Assembly: GCF_004770475.1 (NCBI RefSeq)
Contig: NZ_RQHK01000005.1
Coordinates: 1 to 64,000, forward strand
Direction of reading: 5' to 3'
DNA from: Leptospira mtsangambouensis
GTDB taxonomy: Bacteria > Spirochaetota > Leptospiria > Leptospirales > Leptospiraceae
Length of the DNA: 64,000 nt
The translations under genes were made by a program, and so were the position numbers. Shown here piece after piece: positions 54,788 to 63,309 of the stretch. The notes below the pieces were generated by a model, which did no database searches, was not told the DNA's origin, and saw nothing but the letters and a program-made list of their open reading frames with translations. The stretch's first letter is position 1. Each line of letters opens with the position of its first letter.

Positions 54788-55465
54788 ATGATGGAAGACT
54801 TCAATATAGAACGAAAACCAAGTAAAGGTAGGAATATCTCACTAGTCGTTTATCAAAATGGCAAAGTTGTTTTAAAACACCCAGCAAAAGTTCCCAAAAA
54901 ACAATTGGATGAATTTCTTTTTGAAAAAAGAGAATGGATTCTATCAAAACTCAAACAACTTCCCAAAGATATCCCGAAAAAATTGAAATTTGAAAATGAA
55001 GAGAAAACTCATATTTTCGGGAATTTGACAACGATCCAACTCTTACCAAAGGGAAAATACAACTTATCAGGAGAGGCCATTCAAATTCCTAAAACAAAAA
55101 GCGAGAAGTCACAAATCCAAAAAGGAAAACTTGTTTTTCGCGACTTGTTATTAAAAAAAATTGAACCGATGGTACAATCTACTTCGTTTGCCCTTAATAC
55201 GGAAGTGACAAAAATCTCGATCAAACCCATGAGATCACTTTGGGGAAGTTGTAATTCAAAAAATCAGATTTCGTTAAATCTTAGTTTGATACATTGCCCA
55301 GAACAGATCATTGAATATATAATCTTGCATGAAATTGCACATACAATCGAACACAACCATTCCTCAAAATTCTGGAAGATTGTTGAATCACAGAACCCAA
55401 ATTACAAAATTGCAGAGAAGTGGCTAAAAGATATTGGGAAAAAATATATCTATTATCTTAATTAA
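54788..55465 (+). CDS. YgjP/DUF45-type metal-dependent hydrolase (M48-like)
   Basis: The 225-residue product has a C-terminal zinc-hydrolase motif IILHEIAHTIEHNHSSKFWKIVE. HExxH supplies two His and the catalytic Glu, and the following His is the third ligand, as in YgjP-like DUF45 proteins. A typical MRSLWGSCNSKNQISLN segment precedes it. Two ATGs start the gene (54788, 54791). Role in proteolysis or peptide turnover is unknown. The next gene starts immediately after its stop. Confidence 0.88.
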   Translation: MMEDFNIERKPSKGRNISLVVYQNGKVVLKHPAKVPKKQLDEFLFEKREWILSKLKQLPKDIPKKLKFENEEKTHIFGNLTTIQLLPKGKYNLSGEAIQIPKTKSEKSQIQKGKLVFRDLLLKKIEPMVQSTSFALNTEVTKISIKPMRSLWGSCNSKNQISLNLSLIHCPEQIIEYIILHEIAHTIEHNHSSKFWKIVESQNPNYKIAEKWLKDIGKKYIYYLN

Positions 55466-55954
55466 ATGAAACAAAAAACCAAAGTCCTTTTTATTTGTTT
55501 AGGAAATATTTGTCGTTCTCCTGCGGCAGAGGGCGCATTTAAGAATTTAATCAAAACAAAAAACCTAAACGATTTATTTGAAATTGATTCCTGTGGAACT
55601 TCCGGGTACCATGACGGTGAATTAGCAGATCCAAGAACACGAAAAGTAGCCGCAAAAAGAGGAATCGATTTAACACATAGATCCAGAAAATTGTCTCGGA
55701 CAGACCTAACTTATTTCGATTATTTATTGGTCATGGATGAGAACAACTTCCAAGATGTAATCAGTCTAACAAATGATATTAAAATCCAAGAGAAAATATT
55801 TCTTTTTGGTCAATTTAGAAGTGATAAGGGACAACCTATCGTTCCCGATCCGTACTATAAAAACGAAACCGCTTTTGAAAAAGTACAGGATCTTGTAGAG
55901 GATTGTTCCTTTGGATTTCTAAATTTTTTAGGAATAGAAAAATGTCTCAAATAA
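55466..55954 (+). CDS. Low molecular weight protein-tyrosine-phosphatase
   Basis: The 162-residue product has the CX5R P-loop FICLGNICRSPAAEGAF near the N-terminus and the general-acid Asp motif VPDPYY. It dephosphorylates tyrosine residues in the cytosol, often on exopolysaccharide kinases. Its ATG directly follows the YgjP-like gene; its end overlaps the NDH-2 gene by 13 bp. Confidence 0.93.
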   Translation: MKQKTKVLFICLGNICRSPAAEGAFKNLIKTKNLNDLFEIDSCGTSGYHDGELADPRTRKVAAKRGIDLTHRSRKLSRTDLTYFDYLLVMDENNFQDVISLTNDIKIQEKIFLFGQFRSDKGQPIVPDPYYKNETAFEKVQDLVEDCSFGFLNFLGIEKCLK

Positions 55955-57213
55955 AGAAAAAAATACTAATCATTGGAGCAGGATTCGGTGGCTTACAAGT
56001 AATCAAATCACTTGCGAACAACAGCTCCTTCGAAATCACTGTTGTTGATAAAAAAAATCATCACCTCTTTCAGCCTCTTTTGTACCAAGTAGCAACCGCA
56101 GTTTTGTCTCCAGCCGATATCGCCATTCCTTCTAGATCCATTACAACAAAATTTAAAAATGTAAAAATACTATTAGGGGATGTAACTGAAATTGATTTCA
56201 AAAATAGGACTGTAAAATTTCAAAACAATTCCGAATCTTATGACTACTTGGTATTAGCAACAGGAGCAAGGACTAGTTATTTTGGAAACAACACTTGGAA
56301 AGAAAAAACATTAGGTCTTAAAAATCTCAAAGATGCCTTAGCAATCCGAAGGAGAATATTACTTTCCTTTGAACAAGCAGAGTTAATTGGGAACTATGAA
56401 AAAGCAAAAAGTTTTATGCATTATGTGATCATCGGAGGTGGCCCCACAGGTGTTGAACTAGCAGGCTCAATTGCTGAATTATCTCATAATATCATTAGAA
56501 AAGACTTTCGAAATATTGATTCAGGAATGACAAAGGTAACTTTAATAGAAGCAGGACCAAGACTTCTCACTGCCTTCAACGAAAAATCTAGCCAGTTCAC
56601 TAAAGAAAAATTAGAGAGTAGGGGAGTTGAAGTTCTAACCAATTCTCCAGTTTTAGACATTACAGACACAGGTGTTGTCCTCAAAGACCGAACCATCGAA
56701 TCCAAAACTGTCATTTGGGCAGCTGGAGTAGAAGGATCAGAACTTGCCAAAAATCTACCGATTAACAAAGATAAGGCGAATAGAATCATCGTAGACGAAT
56801 ACTGTAGAACCTCCGAATTTCCTGAAGTATTCGTAATTGGAGATGCAGCAAATTACAGTTCTGGATTGACAAGGCCATTGCCGGGAGTTTCACCTGTTGC
56901 TATGCAACAAGGGAGATATGTTGCAAAAGTGATAGAAACAATTGAAAAAAAGAAATCCATCTCTCCATTCCATTATTTTGATAAAGGAAACATGGCAACC
57001 ATCGGAAGAACCGATGCTGTTGCTGAATTTGGCAAAATTCGTTTAAAAGGAATTCTTGGCTGGCTCGGTTGGCTTTTTGTTCATCTTGTCTATCAAGTTG
57101 GCTTCAAAAACAAAGTAAGCACTCTACTCAGCTGGGTCTGGAGTTATTTGACGTTCCGAGCAGGATCAAGACTAATCCAAGAAGAAATGGATGAACTCTC
57201 AATTCGACCGTAA
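55942..57213 (+). CDS. ndh: Type II NADH dehydrogenase
   Basis: From the ATG at 55942 the product is 423 residues with an N-terminal FAD site ILIIGAGFGGLQVIKSL and a NADH site YVIIGGGPTGVELAGSIAEL. The AAGVEGSELAK and GDAANYSS motifs are typical, and a C-terminal hydrophobic region anchors it at the membrane. It transfers electrons from NADH to quinone without proton pumping. AGGA 8 bases upstream supports this start over the longer frame at 55903. It overlaps the phosphatase gene by 13 bp. Confidence 0.93.
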   Translation: MSQIKKKILIIGAGFGGLQVIKSLANNSSFEITVVDKKNHHLFQPLLYQVATAVLSPADIAIPSRSITTKFKNVKILLGDVTEIDFKNRTVKFQNNSESYDYLVLATGARTSYFGNNTWKEKTLGLKNLKDALAIRRRILLSFEQAELIGNYEKAKSFMHYVIIGGGPTGVELAGSIAELSHNIIRKDFRNIDSGMTKVTLIEAGPRLLTAFNEKSSQFTKEKLESRGVEVLTNSPVLDITDTGVVLKDRTIESKTVIWAAGVEGSELAKNLPINKDKANRIIVDEYCRTSEFPEVFVIGDAANYSSGLTRPLPGVSPVAMQQGRYVAKVIETIEKKKSISPFHYFDKGNMATIGRTDAVAEFGKIRLKGILGWLGWLFVHLVYQVGFKNKVSTLLSWVWSYLTFRAGSRLIQEEMDELSIRP

Positions 57214-57453
57214 GTTGAATTGATTTTTATCTGCTTCCGAAATACATTTTTTATAGGCAAGTTCTGTATTCCCAATCCAAACAAGATTATTTTGTTCCGT
57301 AATTCCTCCTGTTGTATGTCTTTCTAAAATAGGTATCATAAAAAGATAACTTCGTTTTCGTGTTTTTTCGCACTCGGCTTGAAATTGTTCTTCGCGAGAA
57401 AGTTGAGCACAGGCAAAAAAAGAAAATAGTAAAACAAAAATAATTCTTCCCAT
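57199..57453 (-). CDS. Small lipoprotein
   Basis: The 84-residue product has a short signal peptide (IIFVLLFSFFACAQ; Cys around 15) and a charged mature part with one pair of Cys. No family recognised. Its start directly follows the stop of the exported protein at 57454-57882. Its stop overlaps the NDH-2 gene end by 15 bp. Confidence 0.6.
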   Translation of the reverse strand: MGRIIFVLLFSFFACAQLSREEQFQAECEKTRKRSYLFMIPILERHTTGGITEQNNLVWIGNTELAYKKCISEADKNQFNLRSN

Positions 57454-57882
57454 CTATTTTGAGTCACCTAACAAAGTTTTCAATTTTTCTAATTCATCAG
57501 ACTCTTCTTTAGTTAAAGATTTTTGATTGGACTCAAGATACCGAAGATCTTCTTCGGCTTTGTTTAGCTGTGTAATTTTATATTCAGGTTTATGGGTTAC
57601 TTTTAATATAATTTCCCCTTTATAACCTGTCTCACCGTTTGCCTCTAAAATGGTAGACTTCAATCGTTTTAAATATAAAGGAATTTGGTCACGAGTCGAT
57701 GCAACACTTGCAAATTCAGAAATGCCAAAAGTTAAAAAAGTAATTTTTTTTCGATGGATCTCTGTGGAATCTGCTTTTTTTTCGCAGTCCTCTAAACTTA
57801 TGCAAATAGACTTTTGTTTGGTTTCTGCAAAGAGCGCTATCCCAAAAATGAATACAAAGAAAATCAAAAGAAAACGGTTCAT
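57454..57882 (-). CDS. Exported hypothetical protein
   Basis: The 142-residue product starts at an ATG (57880-57882) with signal peptide NRFLLIFFVFIFGIALFA. The mature part has a Cys pair (SICISLEDCEKK), a beta-rich region and a C-terminal helical, coiled-coil-like tail (QLNKAEEDLRYLESNQKSLTKEESDELEKLK). An in-frame TTG four codons upstream is possible. It is probably co-transcribed with the downstream small lipoprotein gene. Function unknown. Confidence 0.62.
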   Translation of the reverse strand: MNRFLLIFFVFIFGIALFAETKQKSICISLEDCEKKADSTEIHRKKITFLTFGISEFASVASTRDQIPLYLKRLKSTILEANGETGYKGEIILKVTHKPEYKITQLNKAEEDLRYLESNQKSLTKEESDELEKLKTLLGDSK

Positions 57883-57950
57883 GATGAAATTCAATTAAAA
57901 AAGTAAAAAAGAATCAAGCGCAAATCTAAAAGATAAATGTTTACAATCGG

Positions 57951-58811
57951 ATGGAACCAAAAAGCCTTAGGTATATGTTGCCGATTTCAATTCGCACAAA
58001 ATTTCATACCATTGAGGGTGTTGAGTGGGGGAATCCACAAGGGATACCAATCCTTGCGTTTCATGGTTGGTTAGACAATGCGAATAGTTTTGCACCGCTT
58101 GCTAAGTATTTTCTCGACTATCGGTTTATCTCTATTGACTTTCCAGGTCATGGGAAATCTAGCCACAAACCAGAAAATACAGTATATTATTTTGCTGAAT
58201 ATACTCTGGAAGTTATCTCCATAGCACAAACACTAGGACTAGAAAATTTTATTCTTATGGCACATTCCATGGGAGCCGCAGTTTCTACGTTAGTTGCCGG
58301 TACAAACCTTTTACCAATCAGCAAATTAGTTTTAATCGAATCACTCGGACCATTGACAAACCTCTCTGAATCTGCGCCAGATATTCTCACAGAAGCAATT
58401 AAACAAATCCTCCATCCAAGAGGCAAAAAAGAAACGTATTTCCCTGATATGGAGTCAGCAGTAGGAGTGAGAATGAAAGCAGGAGATATGAATAAAGAAT
58501 CGGCTGAAATTCTTATGGAACGAGGAATCGAAAAAACACCAAAAGGTTTTAAGCCTAGAAGGGATTTAAGACTCCATTATAATTCTTTTTTTCGTTATAC
58601 TGAAGAACAAATTGAATCTTTCTGCAAAAGGATCGAATGTCCAACCTTACTCATACTAGGCGATCAATCCGGATTTCCAATAGCAGAAAAATACAAAAAC
58701 AGAAAAGATGCAGTCAAAAATTTAAAGGAAGTAATCTTGCCTGGTGGGCATCATTTGCATATGGACTCTCCAGAAGAAGTTTCTTCCGTCATTATCGATT
58801 TTTTAAATTAA
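57951..58811 (+). CDS. Alpha/beta hydrolase
   Basis: The 286-residue product is an alpha/beta hydrolase with the oxyanion region FHGWLDNANSFAPLAKYF, nucleophile elbow LMAHSMGAAVSTLVAG (Ser present), LILGDQSGFPIAEK and a His in PGGHHLHMDSPEEV. It has no signal peptide, so is cytosolic. Substrate unknown; serine esterase or epoxide-hydrolase-like. The next gene starts 17 bp later. Confidence 0.92.
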   Translation: MEPKSLRYMLPISIRTKFHTIEGVEWGNPQGIPILAFHGWLDNANSFAPLAKYFLDYRFISIDFPGHGKSSHKPENTVYYFAEYTLEVISIAQTLGLENFILMAHSMGAAVSTLVAGTNLLPISKLVLIESLGPLTNLSESAPDILTEAIKQILHPRGKKETYFPDMESAVGVRMKAGDMNKESAEILMERGIEKTPKGFKPRRDLRLHYNSFFRYTEEQIESFCKRIECPTLLILGDQSGFPIAEKYKNRKDAVKNLKEVILPGGHHLHMDSPEEVSSVIIDFLN

Positions 58812-58828
58812 AAACCCAAGGACAATGA

Positions 58829-59371
58829 ATGAACCAACCGATAGAAAATCCTTCCAAACATGGTTATGAAATCCATCATGATACTTGTTTCGGATGCGGG
58901 AAAGAAAACCCATTAGGACTCGTCGCAGATTTCACTTTTCACGATGAAACAGGAGAAGTAAACTTTACTTATAGTTTTAAAAGAATGTACAACGGAGCCC
59001 CTGGCTTTGTTCACGGAGGGATCCTATCAACTGTTTTGGATGAGGCAATGGGAGGTCTCTGCTTTCATTTAGGATACATTGTGATGACAGACACTATGAG
59101 TTTCAAATTCCATAAGGCAACGCCAGTCGAAAAAGAATTACTAATTCGCGCATGGCCAATTAAAAAAGCAAAACGCAAAGTTCTCCTGGAATGTGAACTT
59201 ACTTCGCTTGACGGAGAAACTTTATACGTAAAAGGAGAGGGAGCATTCCACATTCTCCCTCCACGTTTTTTCTCCGATAAGTTGACGGGAGGAAAAATTG
59301 CGATTGCGAATGAATTACTATCGGTAAATAAATTGAAACGCGCACATCTCTTTGACAGGATAGAAACATGA
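58829..59371 (+). CDS. PaaI-like hotdog thioesterase
   Basis: The 180-residue product has DTCFGCGKENPLGL at the start and the thioesterase helix FVHGGILSTVLDEAMGGLCFH, the HGG...DEA pattern of PaaI/YigI-type thioesterases. A cytosolic acyl-CoA thioesterase. Its stop overlaps the ATG of the following MORN-type lipoprotein by 4 bp. Confidence 0.9.
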   Translation: MNQPIENPSKHGYEIHHDTCFGCGKENPLGLVADFTFHDETGEVNFTYSFKRMYNGAPGFVHGGILSTVLDEAMGGLCFHLGYIVMTDTMSFKFHKATPVEKELLIRAWPIKKAKRKVLLECELTSLDGETLYVKGEGAFHILPPRFFSDKLTGGKIAIANELLSVNKLKRAHLFDRIET

Positions 59372-60687
59372 AATACAAACTTCTCTACTTAACCATTGCA
59401 ACACTCCTTATCCAATGTTCTGGTGCCTCCGTAAAAGACGGATCAGGCGACCAAGAGTTTGAGTTAAAACTAACAAAAGGTAAGTGGATACGAACAGAGA
59501 GATTTAAAAACTCAGGCGGAATTCGTGCCATCGGAGAAGTAAAAGCAGAATGCGGTGGAACAAAGTGTACGGACGACCAAGTTGCGAAATTCGCTCCTGC
59601 AAAAATTAAATCACTCCCAAAACATGGTGCCTGGGAAGAATACATTCAATTCGAACAACCCGGCTCTACCGCAGAAAATCCGAAATACAAATCAACTCTT
59701 GACCAAATAGGAGAATATGTTGACGGCAAAAAAATAGGAATTTGGAAAAAACCTGATCCAGAAAGCCCACAGAAATTTTTGGCTGAAACACCCTGGGTGG
59801 ATGGAAAAAAAGAAGGAGTTGCGAAAACTTTCGACAAACAAGGAAATGTGACCTCCGAGACAACCTATGTAGATGATAAAAAAAATGGGCCTTATTATCG
59901 AAAGAACAACAAAGGGGAATGGGTCGAAAAGGGATCTTTCAAAGATAACGAAGAAGATGGTGAATGGACTTATTATTTTGTAGGTGCAGATGGAAACGGA
60001 ATCAAAACAAAAGTTTCTTTTGCTAACGGACTAAAGAATGGTTTAGAAATCAATTATTACAAAGATGGTGCTGTGGAGTCACAAGGTTCATATTCATCTG
60101 ATATTAGAAGTGGTCTATGGAAAATGTTCGGTGCAAAGGGAAACATTCTAGCAGAAGGAAATTATTCTAAAAAAGAAAATTCTGAAAACTTAGATATCAA
60201 ATACGAAAGAACTGGAATCTGGAAAGAATACTACGCAGACGGAAAAATATTTGGAACAGGTCCAAGAAAACATACAAGAACCGGTGAATGGAAGTTTTAT
60301 TACAAAAACGGCCAAATCGGTTACCATGGGAATATGGCAAACGAAAGTATGTTAGAATCTGCTAAAGTATATGATAATACTGGTAAAATTCTTGGAGAGG
60401 GGAAACTTTTCTTTTCTCTAGTCAAAATTGATGAAGAAACCCAAGATTTAAAATTAAATTACAAACCAAGCATTCCTTATACTTACTTTTATCCATCTGG
60501 GAAAAAACGTATGGTCATCCGTTCTACTGAGGATGCAACAGAGTATTCAGAAGATGGAAGAGAATTAGGGAAAGGACCTGTAGAACCTCAAGGAAGAAAA
60601 ATGGGATGTTGGACCATTGGAGGCAAAACAGAATATTATATGATCGATAAACCAATGCCAAAAATGACTCCATCACAATGCAAATAA
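59368..60687 (+). CDS. MORN-repeat lipoprotein (YwqK-like)
   Basis: The 439-residue product has a lipoprotein signal (YLTIATLLIQCSGA; Cys17). About ten MORN-like repeats follow (DGKKIGIWKK, VDGKKEGVAKTF, DDKKNGPYYRK, DNEEDGEWTYYF, NGLKNGLEINYY, DIRSGLWKMF, TRTGEWKFYYKNGQ). MORN/YwqK proteins form beta hairpin sheets and may bind lipids or other envelope proteins. It precedes moxR with a 10-bp overlap, so it may serve the Bat operon. Confidence 0.85.
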   Translation: MKYKLLYLTIATLLIQCSGASVKDGSGDQEFELKLTKGKWIRTERFKNSGGIRAIGEVKAECGGTKCTDDQVAKFAPAKIKSLPKHGAWEEYIQFEQPGSTAENPKYKSTLDQIGEYVDGKKIGIWKKPDPESPQKFLAETPWVDGKKEGVAKTFDKQGNVTSETTYVDDKKNGPYYRKNNKGEWVEKGSFKDNEEDGEWTYYFVGADGNGIKTKVSFANGLKNGLEINYYKDGAVESQGSYSSDIRSGLWKMFGAKGNILAEGNYSKKENSENLDIKYERTGIWKEYYADGKIFGTGPRKHTRTGEWKFYYKNGQIGYHGNMANESMLESAKVYDNTGKILGEGKLFFSLVKIDEETQDLKLNYKPSIPYTYFYPSGKKRMVIRSTEDATEYSEDGRELGKGPVEPQGRKMGCWTIGGKTEYYMIDKPMPKMTPSQCK

Positions 60688-61658
60688 ACAAAGAACAAAT
60701 TACAGAAATATCCGATCAGGTAAAATTACTTAGGTCGGAACTATCCGAATCTATCTCAGGGATGGACAATGTCATCCAATCCCTTTTTGTTGGACTTGTA
60801 GCAAATGGCCACGTACTTCTAGAGGGAATGCCAGGCCTTGCCAAAACACTCCTTGCGAAAAACTTAGCATCAATCATTGATGCTAAGTTTTCGAGAGTTC
60901 AATTCACTCCGGATTTATTGCCAGCAGATCTTACCGGAACAAATATTTTTAACCCAAAAACCTCATCATTTGAAATTAGAAAAGGCCCCATATTCACCAA
61001 TGTACTGTTAGCTGATGAAATCAACAGAGCACCTGCAAAAGTACAATCGGCCTTACTCCAATGTATGGAAGAAAGACAGGTGTCGATTGCTGATGAAACT
61101 TTCGACCTAGAGCCCCCATTTTTTGTGATCGCCACACAAAACCCAATCGATCAAGAAGGAACATACCCACTTCCAGAAGCACAATTAGATCGTTTTTTGT
61201 TTAAAGTAATCGTCACCTATCCCTCTTTTGAAGACGAAGTAGCAATCCTACATCAACATGGAAACTTGGATTTTACTAAGAAAAAAGCAAAGAAAGTTAT
61301 GAAACCAAAAGAAATCCAAAAGATTTCAGAAATTTCAAACCGTGTATTTGTTGAACCAAAACTACAATCCTACATAGTTAACTTAACACGCAATACACGA
61401 CCGCAAACCACAAGCGATAACGAATTAAAAAACTTTATCCAACATGGAGTAAGCCCCAGAGCAAGCCTTGCTATGTTAAAAGTGAGTCGGATCAACGCTC
61501 TTTTAGAAGGTAGAGATTTTGTGATTCCCGAGGATATACAGCGTTTTTTCTCGGAAATTGTCAAACATAGACTTCACTTAACCATTGATGCGATTAGCGA
61601 GGACATCAGCACAGATTCTATTATCAAACGAATCCTATCTGTCACGGAAGTTCCTTAG
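60678..61658 (+). CDS. moxR: MoxR family AAA+ ATPase
   Basis: The 326-residue protein has Walker A LEGMPGLAKTLLAKNLA, Walker B LADEINRAPAKVQSALL and ATQNPIDQEGTYPLPEAQLDRFLF. MoxR ATPases work with VWA-domain proteins as chaperones, here the DUF58/Bat proteins downstream. The gene ends adjacent to the DUF58 ATG. A perfect 33-bp hairpin lies within its codons 61-72. Confidence 0.95.
   Translation: MQINKEQITEISDQVKLLRSELSESISGMDNVIQSLFVGLVANGHVLLEGMPGLAKTLLAKNLASIIDAKFSRVQFTPDLLPADLTGTNIFNPKTSSFEIRKGPIFTNVLLADEINRAPAKVQSALLQCMEERQVSIADETFDLEPPFFVIATQNPIDQEGTYPLPEAQLDRFLFKVIVTYPSFEDEVAILHQHGNLDFTKKKAKKVMKPKEIQKISEISNRVFVEPKLQSYIVNLTRNTRPQTTSDNELKNFIQHGVSPRASLAMLKVSRINALLEGRDFVIPEDIQRFFSEIVKHRLHLTIDAISEDISTDSIIKRILSVTEVP
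60859..60891. repeat. Perfect palindrome inside moxR
   Basis: AAAACTTAGCATCAA (60859-60873), a TCA spacer, and its exact reverse complement (60877-60891) form a hairpin with 15-bp arms ending in a T tract, within the coding region for NLASIIDAKF. It resembles an intragenic terminator or a protein-binding site. Confidence 0.8.
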
Positions 61659-62477
61659 ATGTTGACGCACGAACTGAAACGTCTCCTCCAAGTTTTGCAA
61701 TGGGAAACGAAAAAGAAATTTTCATCGACCAGACAAGGTTTTCTTCCAATGAGAGAAAAAGGTCGGGGACTAGATTTCAAAGAAGTGCGTAACTACCATT
61801 TCGGAGATGACATTCGTTACATTGATTGGAATGTCACTTCCAGAACTGGGGAATTGTATACAAAAGAATATTACGAAGAAAGAGACGCATCCATTATCAT
61901 CTTCTATGATATGAGTGACTCAATGAGTGAATCAAAAAAAGACACTGCCTTTCAAATTGCTTTGTTTTTGTCCTTATTTCATATTAAATTGGGAAACCGA
62001 ATTTTACTCGTTACCTTTTCCGATCGCTCTCATTCTCCAGGCAAATGGTTAAGAACAGAAGCAGATGTATTTAAAACTTTTACAAATATCACAAAACAAA
62101 CAGAAGGTGGCAAAACAAACTATAATTCTGCTTATCAATTTGCATTTAGACTTTATCCCAAATTTGCAGTTTGTTACTGGATTTCCGATTTTATCGAATT
62201 TGGGGACTATTTGACCTCCAAACAAAATGCAAAAGTTTGGGAACCAATTGGGATCTGGATTCAGGATGAATTAGATACATTGGATTTTCCTTTTTGGTTC
62301 AAATTTTTCCGCCAAATATCACAAGAAATACCCAATTTAAGAAATAAAAAAACTACATATGTCGCTGATCTGAAAGCAGCAAAAAAATTTTTTGGCTCTA
62401 ATTTAGTCCAAGTCAATCCAAACGCCAAACTCTCAAATCAAATTCTACCACTCTTCAAAATCAAACGCAATGGCTAA
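61659..62477 (+). CDS. DUF58 domain protein
   Basis: The 272-residue product starts right after the moxR stop. It contains REKGRGLDFKEVRNYHFGDDIRYIDWNVTSRTGELYTKEYYEERD, the DUF58 core motif (G-D-D-x-R-x-I-D-W), followed by a VWA-like Asp-Ser region (IIFYDMSDSMSES). DUF58 proteins pair with MoxR and Bat proteins. Its end overlaps the next gene by 8 bp. Confidence 0.93.
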   Translation: MLTHELKRLLQVLQWETKKKFSSTRQGFLPMREKGRGLDFKEVRNYHFGDDIRYIDWNVTSRTGELYTKEYYEERDASIIIFYDMSDSMSESKKDTAFQIALFLSLFHIKLGNRILLVTFSDRSHSPGKWLRTEADVFKTFTNITKQTEGGKTNYNSAYQFAFRLYPKFAVCYWISDFIEFGDYLTSKQNAKVWEPIGIWIQDELDTLDFPFWFKFFRQISQEIPNLRNKKTTYVADLKAAKKFFGSNLVQVNPNAKLSNQILPLFKIKRNG

Positions 62478-63309
62478 ATATATACTTCTAATTCTTATCT
62501 CTTCCTTTTCTTTATTTGCCACTCCTAAGGAAACAATCCAAGAAGAGGAAATCTTTGTAGGTGATACTGTACATTATCAATTAGAACTTACCGAAGGAGT
62601 TGAGAGTGACTTACAAATGGAAGAAGGAGATTTTTACGAAGACTCTACAATGCCTTCTTTCAAAATTTTTAACATCAAAAAAGATAATACAAAACTATCC
62701 GCTACAATTTTATTTTATAAACCAGGAAATTTTATTCTCCCTATATCTTGGAAGGAAAATGGCGAAGAAAAAAATTCAACAAAAACAATAAAAGTCAAAT
62801 CGCAACTACTAGGTTCAGAAACGGATATTGAAGACAGTGAACCTCCCATTAATTTTTCCGGTCCTTATCTTTTTCGTTTGTTACTTGTTTTACTCATCAC
62901 TGCAATCAACCTATATTTATTATATGCACTTTATTTATACTGGAAGTCAAAGCCAAAAGTGGTGGATGCACTATGGGAAAAACAACCAGTTTTACAAGAA
63001 ACAACCAAACGCCTTCACGTGATCGAAACATATTTAGAGTCGGAATCAATTTACGAAAAAGAACTTGCCTTTAAGATTAGTGAATATGCAAAAGAAGTGT
63101 ATTCCAAAAGATTAGAAAAAAATTTTTTAGGAAACACTGATTCCGAATTTTTAGCAGAACTTTTCGATAGAACACATATCGATGAATCCATCCTTCGCAA
63201 CCTTAGAATTTTTTTCAGAAACACTAAATACGACAATAACCAAACCAAACTAGAAAAAGAGGAAGCCCGATCTGTTTGGGAAAAAATTAAAAAGGATATG
63301 GAATTGTAA
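62470..63309 (+). CDS. Bat-locus membrane protein, BatD-related or TPR-linked
   Basis: The 279-residue product has a signal peptide (LLILISSFSLFA). A periplasmic beta-rich part follows (VGDTVHYQLELTEGV...), then one membrane helix (LFRLLLVLLITAINLYLLYALYLY) and a cytoplasmic helical C-terminal domain. BatD-like proteins have periplasmic domains and a membrane anchor; this one is short. Identity is inferred from position between DUF58 and the VWA gene. Its stop overlaps the next ATG by one base. Confidence 0.75.
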   Translation: MAKYILLILISSFSLFATPKETIQEEEIFVGDTVHYQLELTEGVESDLQMEEGDFYEDSTMPSFKIFNIKKDNTKLSATILFYKPGNFILPISWKENGEEKNSTKTIKVKSQLLGSETDIEDSEPPINFSGPYLFRLLLVLLITAINLYLLYALYLYWKSKPKVVDALWEKQPVLQETTKRLHVIETYLESESIYEKELAFKISEYAKEVYSKRLEKNFLGNTDSEFLAELFDRTHIDESILRNLRIFFRNTKYDNNQTKLEKEEARSVWEKIKKDMEL

